DNA from: Microbacterium sp. SYP-A9085
GTDB lineage: Bacteria; Actinomycetota; Actinomycetes; Actinomycetales; Microbacteriaceae
Direction of reading: 5' to 3'
DNA length: 64,000 nucleotides
NCBI RefSeq assembly: GCF_009649635.1
Contig: NZ_WJII01000006.1
Location: forward strand, 1-64,000
Shown: piece after piece, positions 9,954-19,642 of the stretch
Numbering within the stretch: position 1 is the first letter of the stretch
Layout of the letters: each line of letters starts with the position of its first letter
Made by a program: the position numbers and the translations under genes
The notes under the pieces: model-generated
The model's database searches: none
What the model was told of the DNA's origin: nothing
The model's input: only the letters and a program-made list of their open reading frames with translations

Positions 9954-11374
9954 GCCGTCGCCTCCGTGCCCATGGTGGACTGCGCGCCGCGCAGCAGCAG
10001 GCCCGGCAGGTCGCTGAGCAGCCCCACCGTCATCACCGTGAGATCGCCGAGGGCCCGCGTGCGGGGCGCGGCCTTCTCGTCGGCCACGACGGCGACGACC
10101 GCTGTCGACGCCGCGAACGCCAGCGCCGCCTGCCGCAGCCGCAGCGGCGTCGTCCGCGAGCCGCACACGACGAAAGCGAGCGACAGCACCTCGGATGCCT
10201 CCACGGCCAGACGGCACACCTCCGGCAGCGGCATGGTGTCGTCATGCGCGTCGAGCCGGGAGAACCCGTCCAGGAGCCCCCGCGGCGTGCCCGCCTGCAG
10301 CACCTCGATCGACTGCATCCTCCCCCGCACGACACGGGGGATCTCGGCGCCGGTCACCACGTCGAGGTCGCGTCCGTCGCGCACCGCCTGGACGGCGAGG
10401 GATGCCGCGACGCCGACGCCGAGCTCGAACTCGTCGTCGGTCTCGTACTCGCCGCGGGCGAGGCTGAGGATCACGGCCAGCCGGGACCGGCGGGTCTCCT
10501 CGAACTGACGGACCATGAGCCGGCCGGTCTTCGCGGTGGACTTCCAGTGGATCTGCCGCCGCGCGTCCCCGGGCACGTACTCGCGGATGGCGTGGAACGA
10601 CATGTCCGCGTCCACGAGCCGGCGGCTCGACCGGCCCTCCAGGTCGCGGATGAGGCCGCCGCTCGTGGCCGGCACCGCAACGGTACGCGGGTGCACGTAG
10701 ATCTCGTGCCGCTCGTCCCACTCGTGCTCACGGCGGACAAGGCCCACCGGGTCGCTGCGCACCGCGGTGGGCGGACCGACCGTGATCACGCCGCGCCGGA
10801 GCGCCGGGATCGTCACCGGCTGGGACACCTCGTGGCCACGGCGCAGCAGCGGCACCCCGAGCTCCACGAGCCCATCGCCGACGGGCAGGTCCAGTCGCCC
10901 GGGCAGGGCGGTGCGGCCGCCGACGTTGCGGATGGTGATGGTGCCGTCGAGCTGGTCGCCGGCCACGACCCGCTCATGGTTCAGGTGCACGGACACGTCG
11001 TAGCCGCGCGCGCCGAACAGGAACGGCAGGCTCATCGCGAGCAGGGCCAGCGACGCGAATCCCGCCACGAGCGCCTCGATCCAGCCGAACGCCCAGCCGA
11101 GGGCGAGGATCACGGTGCCGAGTGTCAGGACGAGCCATCCGGCCGGGTTGACGGTCTCCCGCAGCCAGCGCCCGGCCACGCCCGCGGCGTCCCGTATCCG
11201 CCGCCCGTCGCGCAGCACCGTCATCACGGCGTCGACGAGCCATCCGCGGCGCAGACCGGCCAGGCGGGTGCGCACGGTGGTCGACCCATCGGGCGCGGTC
11301 AACGTGCTCGAGAGGGTGGCCCCCTCGGGCAGGCTGCCGCCGGTGCGGACGCGCGGACGGGTCGATCCGGTCAT
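9950..11374 (-). CDS. DUF58 domain protein
   Basis: The 474-residue protein has two membrane helices at about 90-135. It ends in the DUF58 region, with the family motif around FHAIREYVPGDARRQIHWKS and KTGRLMVRQFEE. DUF58 proteins resemble von Willebrand A folds and nearly always sit beside MoxR ATPases. The pair is thought to act as a chaperone/adaptor module in envelope or complex assembly, though exact functions are mostly unknown. Its start overlaps the moxR stop (ATGA), and its stop overlaps the transglutaminase-like gene, so the three should be made together. Confidence 0.9.
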   Translation of the reverse strand: MTGSTRPRVRTGGSLPEGATLSSTLTAPDGSTTVRTRLAGLRRGWLVDAVMTVLRDGRRIRDAAGVAGRWLRETVNPAGWLVLTLGTVILALGWAFGWIEALVAGFASLALLAMSLPFLFGARGYDVSVHLNHERVVAGDQLDGTITIRNVGGRTALPGRLDLPVGDGLVELGVPLLRRGHEVSQPVTIPALRRGVITVGPPTAVRSDPVGLVRREHEWDERHEIYVHPRTVAVPATSGGLIRDLEGRSSRRLVDADMSFHAIREYVPGDARRQIHWKSTAKTGRLMVRQFEETRRSRLAVILSLARGEYETDDEFELGVGVAASLAVQAVRDGRDLDVVTGAEIPRVVRGRMQSIEVLQAGTPRGLLDGFSRLDAHDDTMPLPEVCRLAVEASEVLSLAFVVCGSRTTPLRLRQAALAFAASTAVVAVVADEKAAPRTRALGDLTVMTVGLLSDLPGLLLRGAQSTMGTEATA

Positions 11375-12336
11375 ACTGTCTCGCGGTGACTGGGCGGGGC
11401 GACATCCAGCAGCACCCGGCCTATCACGGCCTCGGCGGTGACGCCGTCGAACTCGGCTTCGGGGTGCAGGATGAGCCGGTGCGAGAGCACCGGGACGGCG
11501 AGCGCCTTCACGTCGTCGGGCGTCGCGTACGTGCGCCCCTGCGACGCCGCCCGGGTCCGGGTGGCACGGGTCAGGGCGAGGGCGCCGCGGATGCTGACGC
11601 CGAGCCGGACCTGTTCCGCGGCACGGGTCGCGTCCACGAGGCGGGCTATGTAGTCCAGGACGAGTGCGTTCGTGTACACGCCGCGCGCGAGGTCGGCCAT
11701 CGCCACGAGCGTCTGCGGCGTCACCATCGGCTCGAGTTGCGCGGTGGGGACGGCGGCGCCGTCGAGGATCCGCACCGTGGCGGCGTGGTCCGGGTAGCCG
11801 AGCGAGGTCTTCATCAGGAACCGGTCCAGCTGCGCCTCCGGCAGCCGGTACGTGCCCGCCTGCTCGACGGGGTTCTGCGTGGCGATGACCAGGAACGGGA
11901 CGCCCACGGGGCGGGTGACGGCGTCGATCGTGACACGCCCCTCCTCCATCACCTCCAGGAGCGCGGACTGCGTCTTGGGACTGGCCCGGTTGATCTCGTC
12001 GGCGAGCACAATGTTCGCGAACACCGGGCCGGCGTGGAACTCGAACGCCCCCGTCTTCTGGTCGTACACGGTAATCCCGGTGATGTCGCCGGGCAGCAGG
12101 TCAGGCGTGAACTGGATGCGGGTGTTCGTGCCCCGCACGGACTGCGCCAGGGCGCGGGCCAGCGACGTCTTCCCGGTCCCGGGGACGTCCTCCAGCAGGA
12201 CATGGCCGTCGCTGAGCATCGCCGTCAGCACCAGGTCGATCACGTGGCGCTTGCCGAGCACGGCCTGTTCCACGTTGTCGGCGAGGGCGCGGAACGTGTC
12301 GGCGAACCACGTGGCCTGTTCCTGGGGGATCGTCAT
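11371..12336 (-). CDS. MoxR-family AAA+ ATPase
   Basis: The 321-residue protein is a typical MoxR ATPase. Visible are Walker A (EDVPGTGKTSLAR), Walker B (VLADEINRASPKTQ), sensor I (IATQNPVEQAGTYRLPEAQL) and the C-terminal lid. MoxR proteins work with VWA/DUF58 partners as chaperones in metal insertion or complex assembly. The DUF58 partner is encoded immediately downstream with a 4-base overlap. It follows the giant Ig-like protein after 25 bases, with GGAG before the ATG. The substrate cannot be read from the sequence; the neighbouring surface protein is a reasonable suspect. Confidence 0.93.
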   Translation of the reverse strand: MTIPQEQATWFADTFRALADNVEQAVLGKRHVIDLVLTAMLSDGHVLLEDVPGTGKTSLARALAQSVRGTNTRIQFTPDLLPGDITGITVYDQKTGAFEFHAGPVFANIVLADEINRASPKTQSALLEVMEEGRVTIDAVTRPVGVPFLVIATQNPVEQAGTYRLPEAQLDRFLMKTSLGYPDHAATVRILDGAAVPTAQLEPMVTPQTLVAMADLARGVYTNALVLDYIARLVDATRAAEQVRLGVSIRGALALTRATRTRAASQGRTYATPDDVKALAVPVLSHRLILHPEAEFDGVTAEAVIGRVLLDVAPPSHRETV

Positions 12337-12361
12337 GCAGGGCTCCTGGTGATGCGGGATG

Positions 12362-15300
12362 TCACTTGCCGCTGTCGGCAGGCGAGGAGGTCGGGGACGG
12401 GGTCGACGGGTCGTTCGGGGTGCAGCTCGCGCCGAAGGACGAGGTGGCGTCGTTCAGCCCCCACTTCCCCCAGCTGACGGTGACGCCGATGCCGGACACC
12501 GACGCGGCCCCCACCGGCACGGTGCCGTCGGCGGGCGTCGGCAGCGTCGTGCCGTCGGCGTCACGGTACACCGCGCCGGCGGCGGCGAACGCGAACGCCG
12601 CCCCTGCGGAGGACCGGGTCGTAAAGCTGAGCGGGTCGCCGCCGTTGCAGACTGCAACGCCCCACTGCGCCTGCACCTGGGTGGGCGCGGTGCCCGCGGC
12701 GGGGACCACCGCCACCGGGTCGCCCTGGTAGGGCCCCCACTGGTACCAGACCCGGATGCCGGGGTCGGCGTCGAACACCGAGGACGGCCAGCCGCTCATC
12801 TGCACGTCCGCCCAGCCGGGCGCCGTGTCCGTGCTGCTGGAGGGCTTCGTCTTGATCGTCCATTCCGCGCGGTTGCCCGACACGTCGGGCTGTGCGGCGA
12901 CCGTGAATGTGTAGCCCCGCGGCGTGGGCGACCCGGCGGTGGGCTTGACGATCACCTGCTGGGTGGTCTCCACGCGCCCGAACGAGTCGCCGCCGTACCA
13001 GGAGGCCGCGCACAGCCGGTACGTGGGCGCCTGCCCGATCCGGGCGGTGAACGTCGCCTGGACCGCGGTGTCGGCGCCGATGTCGGCGGGCCGGCACAGC
13101 TGCCCGTCCTCGACGATGGCCAGGCGCACCGTGGATCCGTCCCCGTTGCGGAGCACGGACCCGCGCATCGTGATCGTGGCGGTGCCGTCGCCGTTCACGG
13201 TCTGGCTCGCCACCGCCAGCGCGGGGCTCTTCGGCGCGCCGACGCCGTTGGCGAAGATCGAGCGGGACTGTCCGGTCGTCGAGCCGTCGAAGCCGGGAGG
13301 CAGCGAGAACCGCGAGTACGGGGTGACCGTGAGCCGGGATGCGGTGTTCGTGCCGATCCGGTAGCTCGGCACGAACACGGAGCTCGCGCCATCGCCCACC
13401 GGCACGTCGACGGTGTCGCCGGCGTCGCTGGTCAGCCGCACACCGGCCGTCTGCGACGGGTCGATGCCGTCCACCGTCACCGACACCATGCCGCCGTCGC
13501 CGGAGGTCACGATCGGCTGGGCGGTGACCTTGGACGGGGTGGCGGGTGCGTCGTACGCCCACGCCGTCGTGGCGACCGGGTCGGACTCGCCGACCGCGTT
13601 CACGGCGGTCGCCGTGTACCGGCGCTGCTCGCCGTTCGGCGCGGTGATCACGGGACACGTGCCGTCGGCGGCGCACGTGGCGACGACGTTCCCCTGGTAG
13701 CGAAGGAGGAACCCGCTCAGCGCCGGGTAGGCGAGGCGGCTGGGCCCGGCATCCACCCGCAGCGTCACCTGCCCGCTGGCGTACCCGGACTGGACGAGTG
13801 CGGCGGGCGCCTTCGGGTAGCCCTGCAGGTCGAACAGGATGCGGCCGTCGCGGTCGCCGGCGGTCTCGCGGCCCTGCGCGTCACGCACCGAGAATGAGGC
13901 CGTGCACGTCTGCCCGGGGGTGTCCTTCGTCCACGACGCGCGCACGTGCGCGGCGTCGGTGACAGTGAACGCGACGCCCGTGCACTCCCCCGCCGGGCGC
14001 ACGGCGACCACCGTCAGCGGCGTGCGCGGCAGCGGGTTCACCTCGCCGGTGCCGCCGATGACCCCGACGGTGCAGGAGGACCCGCTCGCCTGCGAGCAGT
14101 GCTGCGCCACGGTGCCGGCCTGCGGCAGCGTCGAGGGCACCGCGCCCACGCGCAGGATGATCCGGGCCGGGGCGACGCCGGGGTGGCTGGTGACCTCGAC
14201 GACGGCGACCTCTTCCGCGCCCGGGCGTGCGTCGTCGGCGCCGGTGACGGTGAGGGTCGCGCCCTTCTGCGCCACGGTGAAGCCGTCGCCGCGGTGCGAG
14301 ACACGGTAGGCGATCCGGTCCCAGTCGGTGCGGCCCTGCCAGGTGGTCAGCGTGCGCAGGTCGTACGTCACGGTCGAGCCCGGGCTGACCGTGAGGGATG
14401 CCGGGGCCAGCACCGGCACGGGGGCCAGTGCCGCCACCGCGACGGGCACCGACAGCAGGGTCCACTCCGCCTGGCCGACCAGGCGCACCGGGACCACGCA
14501 CGCGTCGGCCCAGGGGGCGCCGGTGCCGGCGTCGTAGCGCACCCGGGTTCCCGACGCGCGGACGCAGGCGGCGGCGTCACGCGCATGGGACACCGTCACA
14601 TCGGATCCCACCTCCAGTGCCGCGCCGGTGGGGATGCTGACGAGCCGGGCCATGTCCCACGTGACGGATTCGCCCTCGGTGACCTTCTGCGGCTTCAGGT
14701 CCGGGCGCAGCGCCAGGGTGAGGTCGTCCTCCCCCGGGATGCGCAGGAACGCGTACGAGGTGACCTCGACGCCGGCGGCCGTCCGCCCGGTCAGCGAGAA
14801 CGGGACGATGCGGGAGTGCTGGGGGAGGGGGCCTGCGATCCGGTGGCCCTGCACGCGGAGCCCGGCCGGGTCGCCCCACAGCCGCAGCGTCAGGCTGGAC
14901 ACGTCGCCGCCGGTCCAGGCGACCTTGCCGGAGACGACGTCGATCCCGCCGGGCAGCCGCTCGCGAGTGGCGGCGGTGAGGGCGGTGTCTGCGATCACCG
15001 GGTAGTCCGGGACGGCGTCGCGCACGACGCGGACCACGATCAGGCCCCGCCCGGTGTTGCCGGCGCTGCTGGTCACGTCGTACAGGAACGACATGGTGCC
15101 GGCGTCCAGGCCCGCGCGGATCTCGACCTCGTCGTCGCGCACGCCGGCCAGCAGGGCCTCCAGCCGCGCGTACTCGGGGTTCGGGCTGCCGTCCAGCAGC
15201 GTCGGGACGGCGTCGGGACGGACGTCGGTGAGGGTCAGGGTGCCGCCGGTGGGGTCCACGTCGTTGGCGAGCGGGCTCACCCGCACCGTGTTGTCGGCGC

Positions 15301-18300
15301 CCAGCTGCAGCTGGACGTAGTCGGTGAACGTCACCGGGCTGGGGTTGGCCTGCTCGTCGAGCACGCCGACCTGGGCGGTCGCGGTCCCGGTGGCGCCGAA
15401 AGCGTCGGCGACGCGGTATGTGAACGACACCTGGCCGTGGAATCCGGGGACGCTCGTGTAGACGATGGACTCGCCGTCCGGGGAGATCGTCGCCGATCCG
15501 CTCGCGGGCTGGGTGAGGATCCGGTCCAGCGACACGCCGTCGCCGTCGGGGTCGACCCCGAACGGGCGGAACGGGATCGTCGTGCTCTGCCCGGTCAGCA
15601 CGCGCCCCACGAGGGTGCGCGGGCGGGGCGGGCGGTTCGCGTCGTCGGAGATGACCTTCACGTGTACCGCGGCGGTGTCCGACAGCGTCGGCGACCCCGC
15701 CGTGTACACGGTGTACTCGATGCGGTCCTCGCCGGGCCGCGACGGCGCCAGGTAGCGCAGCATCCGCCCGGATGCGAACGCCAGTGCCCCCGCGGCCGCG
15801 GAGCGCACGGAGCTGGGGTCGAGGATCATGGTGCCGCCCGAGGCGGCGACGTCGTTGTCGAGCACGGGGATGTCCACCTGCGCGCCGGCGCGCACCACTA
15901 TCGCGTCGTCGACGGCGATCGGGGCGAGTTCGTCGCTGGTCGGGAGCAGGTACACGGTGGCCTCGCCGGTGATCCGCGAGCCCGCGTCGTCGGTGCCGTC
16001 GGAGACCGTGTAGTGGACGGTGCCGAGCTGCCCGGGCCTGCCGTCGGCCGTGGTGCCGGAGATCCGCAGATAGTTCTGGCCGACGACGTCCACGGACATC
16101 GTGGCGCCGTCGGCGACGACGGGCCGGACGTCGCTGAGCAGCAGCACGCGGCGGGTGGGGTTGCTCACGGCGCCGAACACGTCGAGCGTGACATCCTGCT
16201 GCGGCCGCACGAAAGCGACCACGGGCGCCGTCGACAACTGCGCGGGGGCGTTCTTCGCCAGCAACGTGATCCGCGCGGTCGCGGACGCCTCGCTCTGCCC
16301 GTCCGTGACGGTGTACGACACGCGGTACACGCCGGGTGTGTCCGCGGTGAAGTCGAACGCCGTGCCGCCCGAGGGCGCGACCGCCTCGGCCCCGGCCTCG
16401 TCGAGCACCCGGACCGCGGACAGCGACAGGCGGCCCTGCGTGCCCGACACGTGGTCGCCGACGTCGACGGTCAGGCCGTTGCCCTGCGCCTCGACCACCG
16501 TGAACGACTCGGCGGACAGCTTCGGCTTCGGCGTGATCCGCACGGTCAGCGTGCGGGTGGCGGTCGCGCCGCGCACGTCGCCGACGGTGACCCGCAGCTG
16601 CGCTATCTGCGGTTCGCCGACCGAGGCGTCGGTGTGCTGGTAGACGATGTCGCCGGCGGGGGTGGATGCCACCGAGCCGACGCCGTCGTCGTCGGTGACC
16701 GACAGCAGCATGAGCGGGTCGCCGTCGGGGTCGACCCAGCCGTTCAGCACCGGGATGGTGACGGTGCCGCCGGGGGCCACCTGCGGGGACGGCCAGCGTG
16801 CCAGGCACCCGTCGACGCCGCACCACCGGGGCGCCCGGTTCGCGGCGGCCGCGACCGCCGTGAGCGTCACGGTCGTGGGAGCGGAGTACAGGCCGTCGGC
16901 ATCCGTCCCGTCCGTCACCCGGTAGCGGAACGTCGCCGTGCCCGTCGCGTCGGGGGCGACCTGGACCGCGAGCCGCTGCCCGTTGTCGGTGATCGACACG
17001 GTCCCGAAGCCGGGGTCCAGCCCCGTCACGCTGCGGGGGTCGATGCTCAGCACGTCCTCGTTCGGATCGTGGTCGTTCAGCAGCACCGGCACCGCGGCGA
17101 GCGCGCCGGGCCGCACGCCGAACGCGTCCGGCTCGGCCACCGGGGGCTTCGGGTCGATCACGACGGGCGCCTGCGCGTCGCTCGTGGAGGTCTGCGGGGC
17201 GGTGCGCTCGTCGAGCGTCCAGTCCTGGCTGGAGGGCAGCAGGGCGCCCGTGCGCGCGTTCCAGACCCAGCCGCTGCGGGTCTCGTTGAGGATGAGGCCG
17301 GCCCCCGCGCCGGCGAACACGGGTCGCCGATCGTCGTCCAGCGCCCGCCCGGCATAGCCGAGATCGTGCCGGCCGCCGGTCGAGCTCCAGATCGTCCCGC
17401 CGCCGGTGCCGAGCCACGCCGCGTACACGGTGTCGCCGTCGACGACCGGCCGGGCCGGCGCGCCGAGGTCGGCGGAGGTGCCGCCGACCACCCGCTGCGG
17501 CGCCGAGCCGTCCACCGGAAGGCGTACGAGTCCGGTGTCGTCGGCGACCCACGCCGCGTCGCCGGCGGCGCGGGCCTTGCCGTACGCGACATCGCCGACC
17601 AGGCGCAGTGTGCGGGCGGCCCCGCCGCCCCGGCGCCACACGCGACCGTTGTCGGCGTCGATGAGGAACCACGTCCCGCCGGCGGCGGTGAGGCCCACGG
17701 TCGCGCCGTCGGGCGGCCCGGTGACGGCATCCTCCCCCAGCAGCCTGCCGTCGGTGATGCGGTAGCGCACCACGGCGCCGGCGTCCTTCGCGAACCCGTA
17801 GACGACGCCGGCGTCGTCGACGGCGATGGCGCCGATCCCGAGCGGGGCGGTGCTCCCGGTGGGGCCGGGGACCGTGATCTGGGTGGCGTCGCCCGACGAC
17901 AGCCGGCCTGCGTACACGGCGCCGCCGTCGGTGCGGTAGGCGACGAAGTCGCCGGAGACCGCCACTTCGACGGTGCCGGCGGGGGTGGACGGCGACTCGC
18001 GCAGCGTCGCGTCGTCCAGATCCGTGGGCTCGGCCTCGTCGATGCGGGTGAGCTTTCCGTACGACTCGGAGAAGAGGAACGCGCCGTCCCCGGTCTGCGC
18101 CACGGCGGACGGGTTCGCGACGCTGCGCACCGTGTCCAGCTCCCCGATCGCGGTGTTCACGCGGGCGTAGCGGCGTCCCTGCGCGGTCTGCAGCGCCCAC
18201 ACCGCGGTCTCCTCGGACGGCGTGGAGCGCGCGTCCAGGCCCGGCCAGACCACGCTCACGGTGATGACCATGGTGGCGGCGGCGACGCCGGAGACGACGG

Positions 18301-18325
18301 CCGCGATCAGCGAACGGCGCCGCAC
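12362..18325 (-). CDS. Giant membrane-anchored protein with tandem Ig/cadherin-like and FN3 domains
   Basis: This 1987-residue protein starts with a basic N-terminus and one hydrophobic segment (about 5-27). I see no clear signal-peptidase site, so it may stay anchored with the bulk outside. Residues about 40-400 look like a beta-propeller-type region with repeated short Gly-rich strands. From about 400 to 1200 there are tandem Ig/cadherin-like modules, each recognisable by VLLNDHDPNEDVL-, PDGDPL- or ANDVDPTGG-type calcium-site motifs. Fibronectin III-like segments follow from about 1540. The tail is Pro/Ser/Thr-rich without LPXTG. The kinase stops one base before its ATG and moxR follows after 25 bases. 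It is probably an adhesin, wall-spanning structural protein or sensor; the function is not known. Confidence 0.88.
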   Translation of the reverse strand: MRRRSLIAAVVSGVAAATMVITVSVVWPGLDARSTPSEETAVWALQTAQGRRYARVNTAIGELDTVRSVANPSAVAQTGDGAFLFSESYGKLTRIDEAEPTDLDDATLRESPSTPAGTVEVAVSGDFVAYRTDGGAVYAGRLSSGDATQITVPGPTGSTAPLGIGAIAVDDAGVVYGFAKDAGAVVRYRITDGRLLGEDAVTGPPDGATVGLTAAGGTWFLIDADNGRVWRRGGGAARTLRLVGDVAYGKARAAGDAAWVADDTGLVRLPVDGSAPQRVVGGTSADLGAPARPVVDGDTVYAAWLGTGGGTIWSSTGGRHDLGYAGRALDDDRRPVFAGAGAGLILNETRSGWVWNARTGALLPSSQDWTLDERTAPQTSTSDAQAPVVIDPKPPVAEPDAFGVRPGALAAVPVLLNDHDPNEDVLSIDPRSVTGLDPGFGTVSITDNGQRLAVQVAPDATGTATFRYRVTDGTDADGLYSAPTTVTLTAVAAAANRAPRWCGVDGCLARWPSPQVAPGGTVTIPVLNGWVDPDGDPLMLLSVTDDDGVGSVASTPAGDIVYQHTDASVGEPQIAQLRVTVGDVRGATATRTLTVRITPKPKLSAESFTVVEAQGNGLTVDVGDHVSGTQGRLSLSAVRVLDEAGAEAVAPSGGTAFDFTADTPGVYRVSYTVTDGQSEASATARITLLAKNAPAQLSTAPVVAFVRPQQDVTLDVFGAVSNPTRRVLLLSDVRPVVADGATMSVDVVGQNYLRISGTTADGRPGQLGTVHYTVSDGTDDAGSRITGEATVYLLPTSDELAPIAVDDAIVVRAGAQVDIPVLDNDVAASGGTMILDPSSVRSAAAGALAFASGRMLRYLAPSRPGEDRIEYTVYTAGSPTLSDTAAVHVKVISDDANRPPRPRTLVGRVLTGQSTTIPFRPFGVDPDGDGVSLDRILTQPASGSATISPDGESIVYTSVPGFHGQVSFTYRVADAFGATGTATAQVGVLDEQANPSPVTFTDYVQLQLGADNTVRVSPLANDVDPTGGTLTLTDVRPDAVPTLLDGSPNPEYARLEALLAGVRDDEVEIRAGLDAGTMSFLYDVTSSAGNTGRGLIVVRVVRDAVPDYPVIADTALTAATRERLPGGIDVVSGKVAWTGGDVSSLTLRLWGDPAGLRVQGHRIAGPLPQHSRIVPFSLTGRTAAGVEVTSYAFLRIPGEDDLTLALRPDLKPQKVTEGESVTWDMARLVSIPTGAALEVGSDVTVSHARDAAACVRASGTRVRYDAGTGAPWADACVVPVRLVGQAEWTLLSVPVAVAALAPVPVLAPASLTVSPGSTVTYDLRTLTTWQGRTDWDRIAYRVSHRGDGFTVAQKGATLTVTGADDARPGAEEVAVVEVTSHPGVAPARIILRVGAVPSTLPQAGTVAQHCSQASGSSCTVGVIGGTGEVNPLPRTPLTVVAVRPAGECTGVAFTVTDAAHVRASWTKDTPGQTCTASFSVRDAQGRETAGDRDGRILFDLQGYPKAPAALVQSGYASGQVTLRVDAGPSRLAYPALSGFLLRYQGNVVATCAADGTCPVITAPNGEQRRYTATAVNAVGESDPVATTAWAYDAPATPSKVTAQPIVTSGDGGMVSVTVDGIDPSQTAGVRLTSDAGDTVDVPVGDGASSVFVPSYRIGTNTASRLTVTPYSRFSLPPGFDGSTTGQSRSIFANGVGAPKSPALAVASQTVNGDGTATITMRGSVLRNGDGSTVRLAIVEDGQLCRPADIGADTAVQATFTARIGQAPTYRLCAASWYGGDSFGRVETTQQVIVKPTAGSPTPRGYTFTVAAQPDVSGNRAEWTIKTKPSSSTDTAPGWADVQMSGWPSSVFDADPGIRVWYQWGPYQGDPVAVVPAAGTAPTQVQAQWGVAVCNGGDPLSFTTRSSAGAAFAFAAAGAVYRDADGTTLPTPADGTVPVGAASVSGIGVTVSWGKWGLNDATSSFGASCTPNDPSTPSPTSSPADSGK

Positions 18326-18326
18326 G

Positions 18327-19460
18327 TCAGCCCCCGCCCGCCAGCAGCGCCCAGATCACGAGGACCACGGCGGCCCCCGCGACGGCGGCCGCGACGATCC
18401 ACGGCCACATCCGCGCGCGGGCCGCGGCGGTCGGGCCGGAAATGTCGGCGTCCTCGTCGCGGGCGCGGGTGGCGAGGGGGGCGGGCTGTGTCGTGCGTCG
18501 CGGCGAGTCGTGCGGCACGGAGCTGATCGCGGGGCCGCGCAGCGCGGCATCCCGCACATCCACTGTCTCGTCGCCGGGGACCCACTCGTCCACGGCGACC
18601 TCGAGCGGCGTGGGCGGGAAGCCCATGTCGCGCTGCGCGTCGCGCAGCGCCTGCGCGAACGCCAGCGCGCTCGGATAGCGTTCCTGCGGATCCCGCGCCA
18701 TAGCGACGGCCAGCACATCCTCCACCCCGGCGGGCACGTCCGCGCGGGACATCGGCGGGAAGACCGCGCGCAGGATCCGGCGGCGCATCCGCTCACGGGT
18801 GTTCTGGCCGGGCTCGGGCCGTTCGAACGGGCTGTGCCCGGCCAGCAGCGAGTACACGGTGGCGCCCAGGCCCCACACTTCGCTGGCGACGGTTCCGGAG
18901 GTCTGCTCGGCGATCACCTCGGGGGCGCTCCAGGGCACGCTCATAGCGAGCACTTCGTCACCGCCGCGGGAGGCGAGCGTGGAGGAGATCCCGAAGTCCG
19001 CGAGCACGGGGGTCCCGAACGTCGTGATCAGGATGTTGCTGGGCTTGACATCCCGGTGCACGAGACCCGCGCGGTGCGCGGACTCCAGGGCGCTGGCCAT
19101 CTTCACGCCGATCGTCAGCGCCTCGTCGACGGGCAGCCGCTCGTGGCGGTAGCGCTGCGCGAGCGAGCCCGGGCAGTACTCCATGACGATGTAGGGGCGC
19201 CCGTCGGCGGAGATCCCGGCCTGGTACACCGTGACGATCGAGGGATGCGCGGACAGGTGCGCGAGCACGTCGGCCTCGGCGTTGAACATCCGCAGCATCT
19301 CGGGGTCGCGCACGCCGGCGGGCAGCACCTTCACCGCCACATGGCGGCGGGGCATGTCCTGCGCGTACAGGAACACGTCGGCGAAGCCGCCCGATCCGAG
19401 AGGGCGGACGAACGCGAGTCCGGGCAGGACGGGGGGCGTCGAAGGCAGACGCGTCGGCAT
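18327..19460 (-). CDS. Membrane Ser/Thr protein kinase (PknB-like)
   Basis: The 377-residue protein has a complete Hanks-type kinase domain: Gly loop LGSGGFADVF (21-30), Lys44 in VAVK, catalytic HRDVKPSN (135-142) and DFG (155-157). The domain ends near 270. A juxtamembrane linker follows, then one transmembrane helix (about 352-373) and almost no extracellular part, so it lacks PASTA sensor repeats. The linker contains GDETVDVRD (T289), the same type of motif as in the FHA and tail proteins. It heads a same-strand cluster ending at 5186. A possible -10 TACGAT lies at 19534-19539, about 75 bases upstream. It likely phosphorylates cluster proteins on Thr. Confidence 0.92.
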   Translation of the reverse strand: MPTRLPSTPPVLPGLAFVRPLGSGGFADVFLYAQDMPRRHVAVKVLPAGVRDPEMLRMFNAEADVLAHLSAHPSIVTVYQAGISADGRPYIVMEYCPGSLAQRYRHERLPVDEALTIGVKMASALESAHRAGLVHRDVKPSNILITTFGTPVLADFGISSTLASRGGDEVLAMSVPWSAPEVIAEQTSGTVASEVWGLGATVYSLLAGHSPFERPEPGQNTRERMRRRILRAVFPPMSRADVPAGVEDVLAVAMARDPQERYPSALAFAQALRDAQRDMGFPPTPLEVAVDEWVPGDETVDVRDAALRGPAISSVPHDSPRRTTQPAPLATRARDEDADISGPTAAARARMWPWIVAAAVAGAAVVLVIWALLAGGG

Positions 19461-19533
19461 CGCGGACCCCCATCCGGAGCGCGCCCCTCATCTGCCGTCC
19501 CGCGACGCGCGCAGACAGCGGGCAGGCCCGGCA

Positions 19534-19539
19534 ATCGTA
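19534..19539 (-). promoter_or_regulatory. Possible -10 element for the kinase cluster
   Basis: TACGAT on the minus strand fits the actinobacterial TANNNT -10 and lies in the only non-coding gap (182 bases) directly upstream of the kinase. No convincing -35 is visible. It would drive the seven-gene cluster, which has no other obvious internal promoter. Confidence 0.35.
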
Positions 19540-19642
19540 GCAAACCGGGATGCCGCGACCCCGTGCGGCTGGCGGGCGGGGCGGGATGCCGGAACCGGCG
19601 GGTGCGGGCGGGGCGGGATGCGTGTCCGGTGCGGCGCGAGGG

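Noticed and set aside
13946..18526. Very long plus-strand open frame (about 1526 codons) opposite the giant Ig-like gene
   Set aside because: It is the antisense shadow of a high-GC gene. Its translation is Arg/Gly/His/Asp-rich low complexity without domains, and it has no ribosome site.
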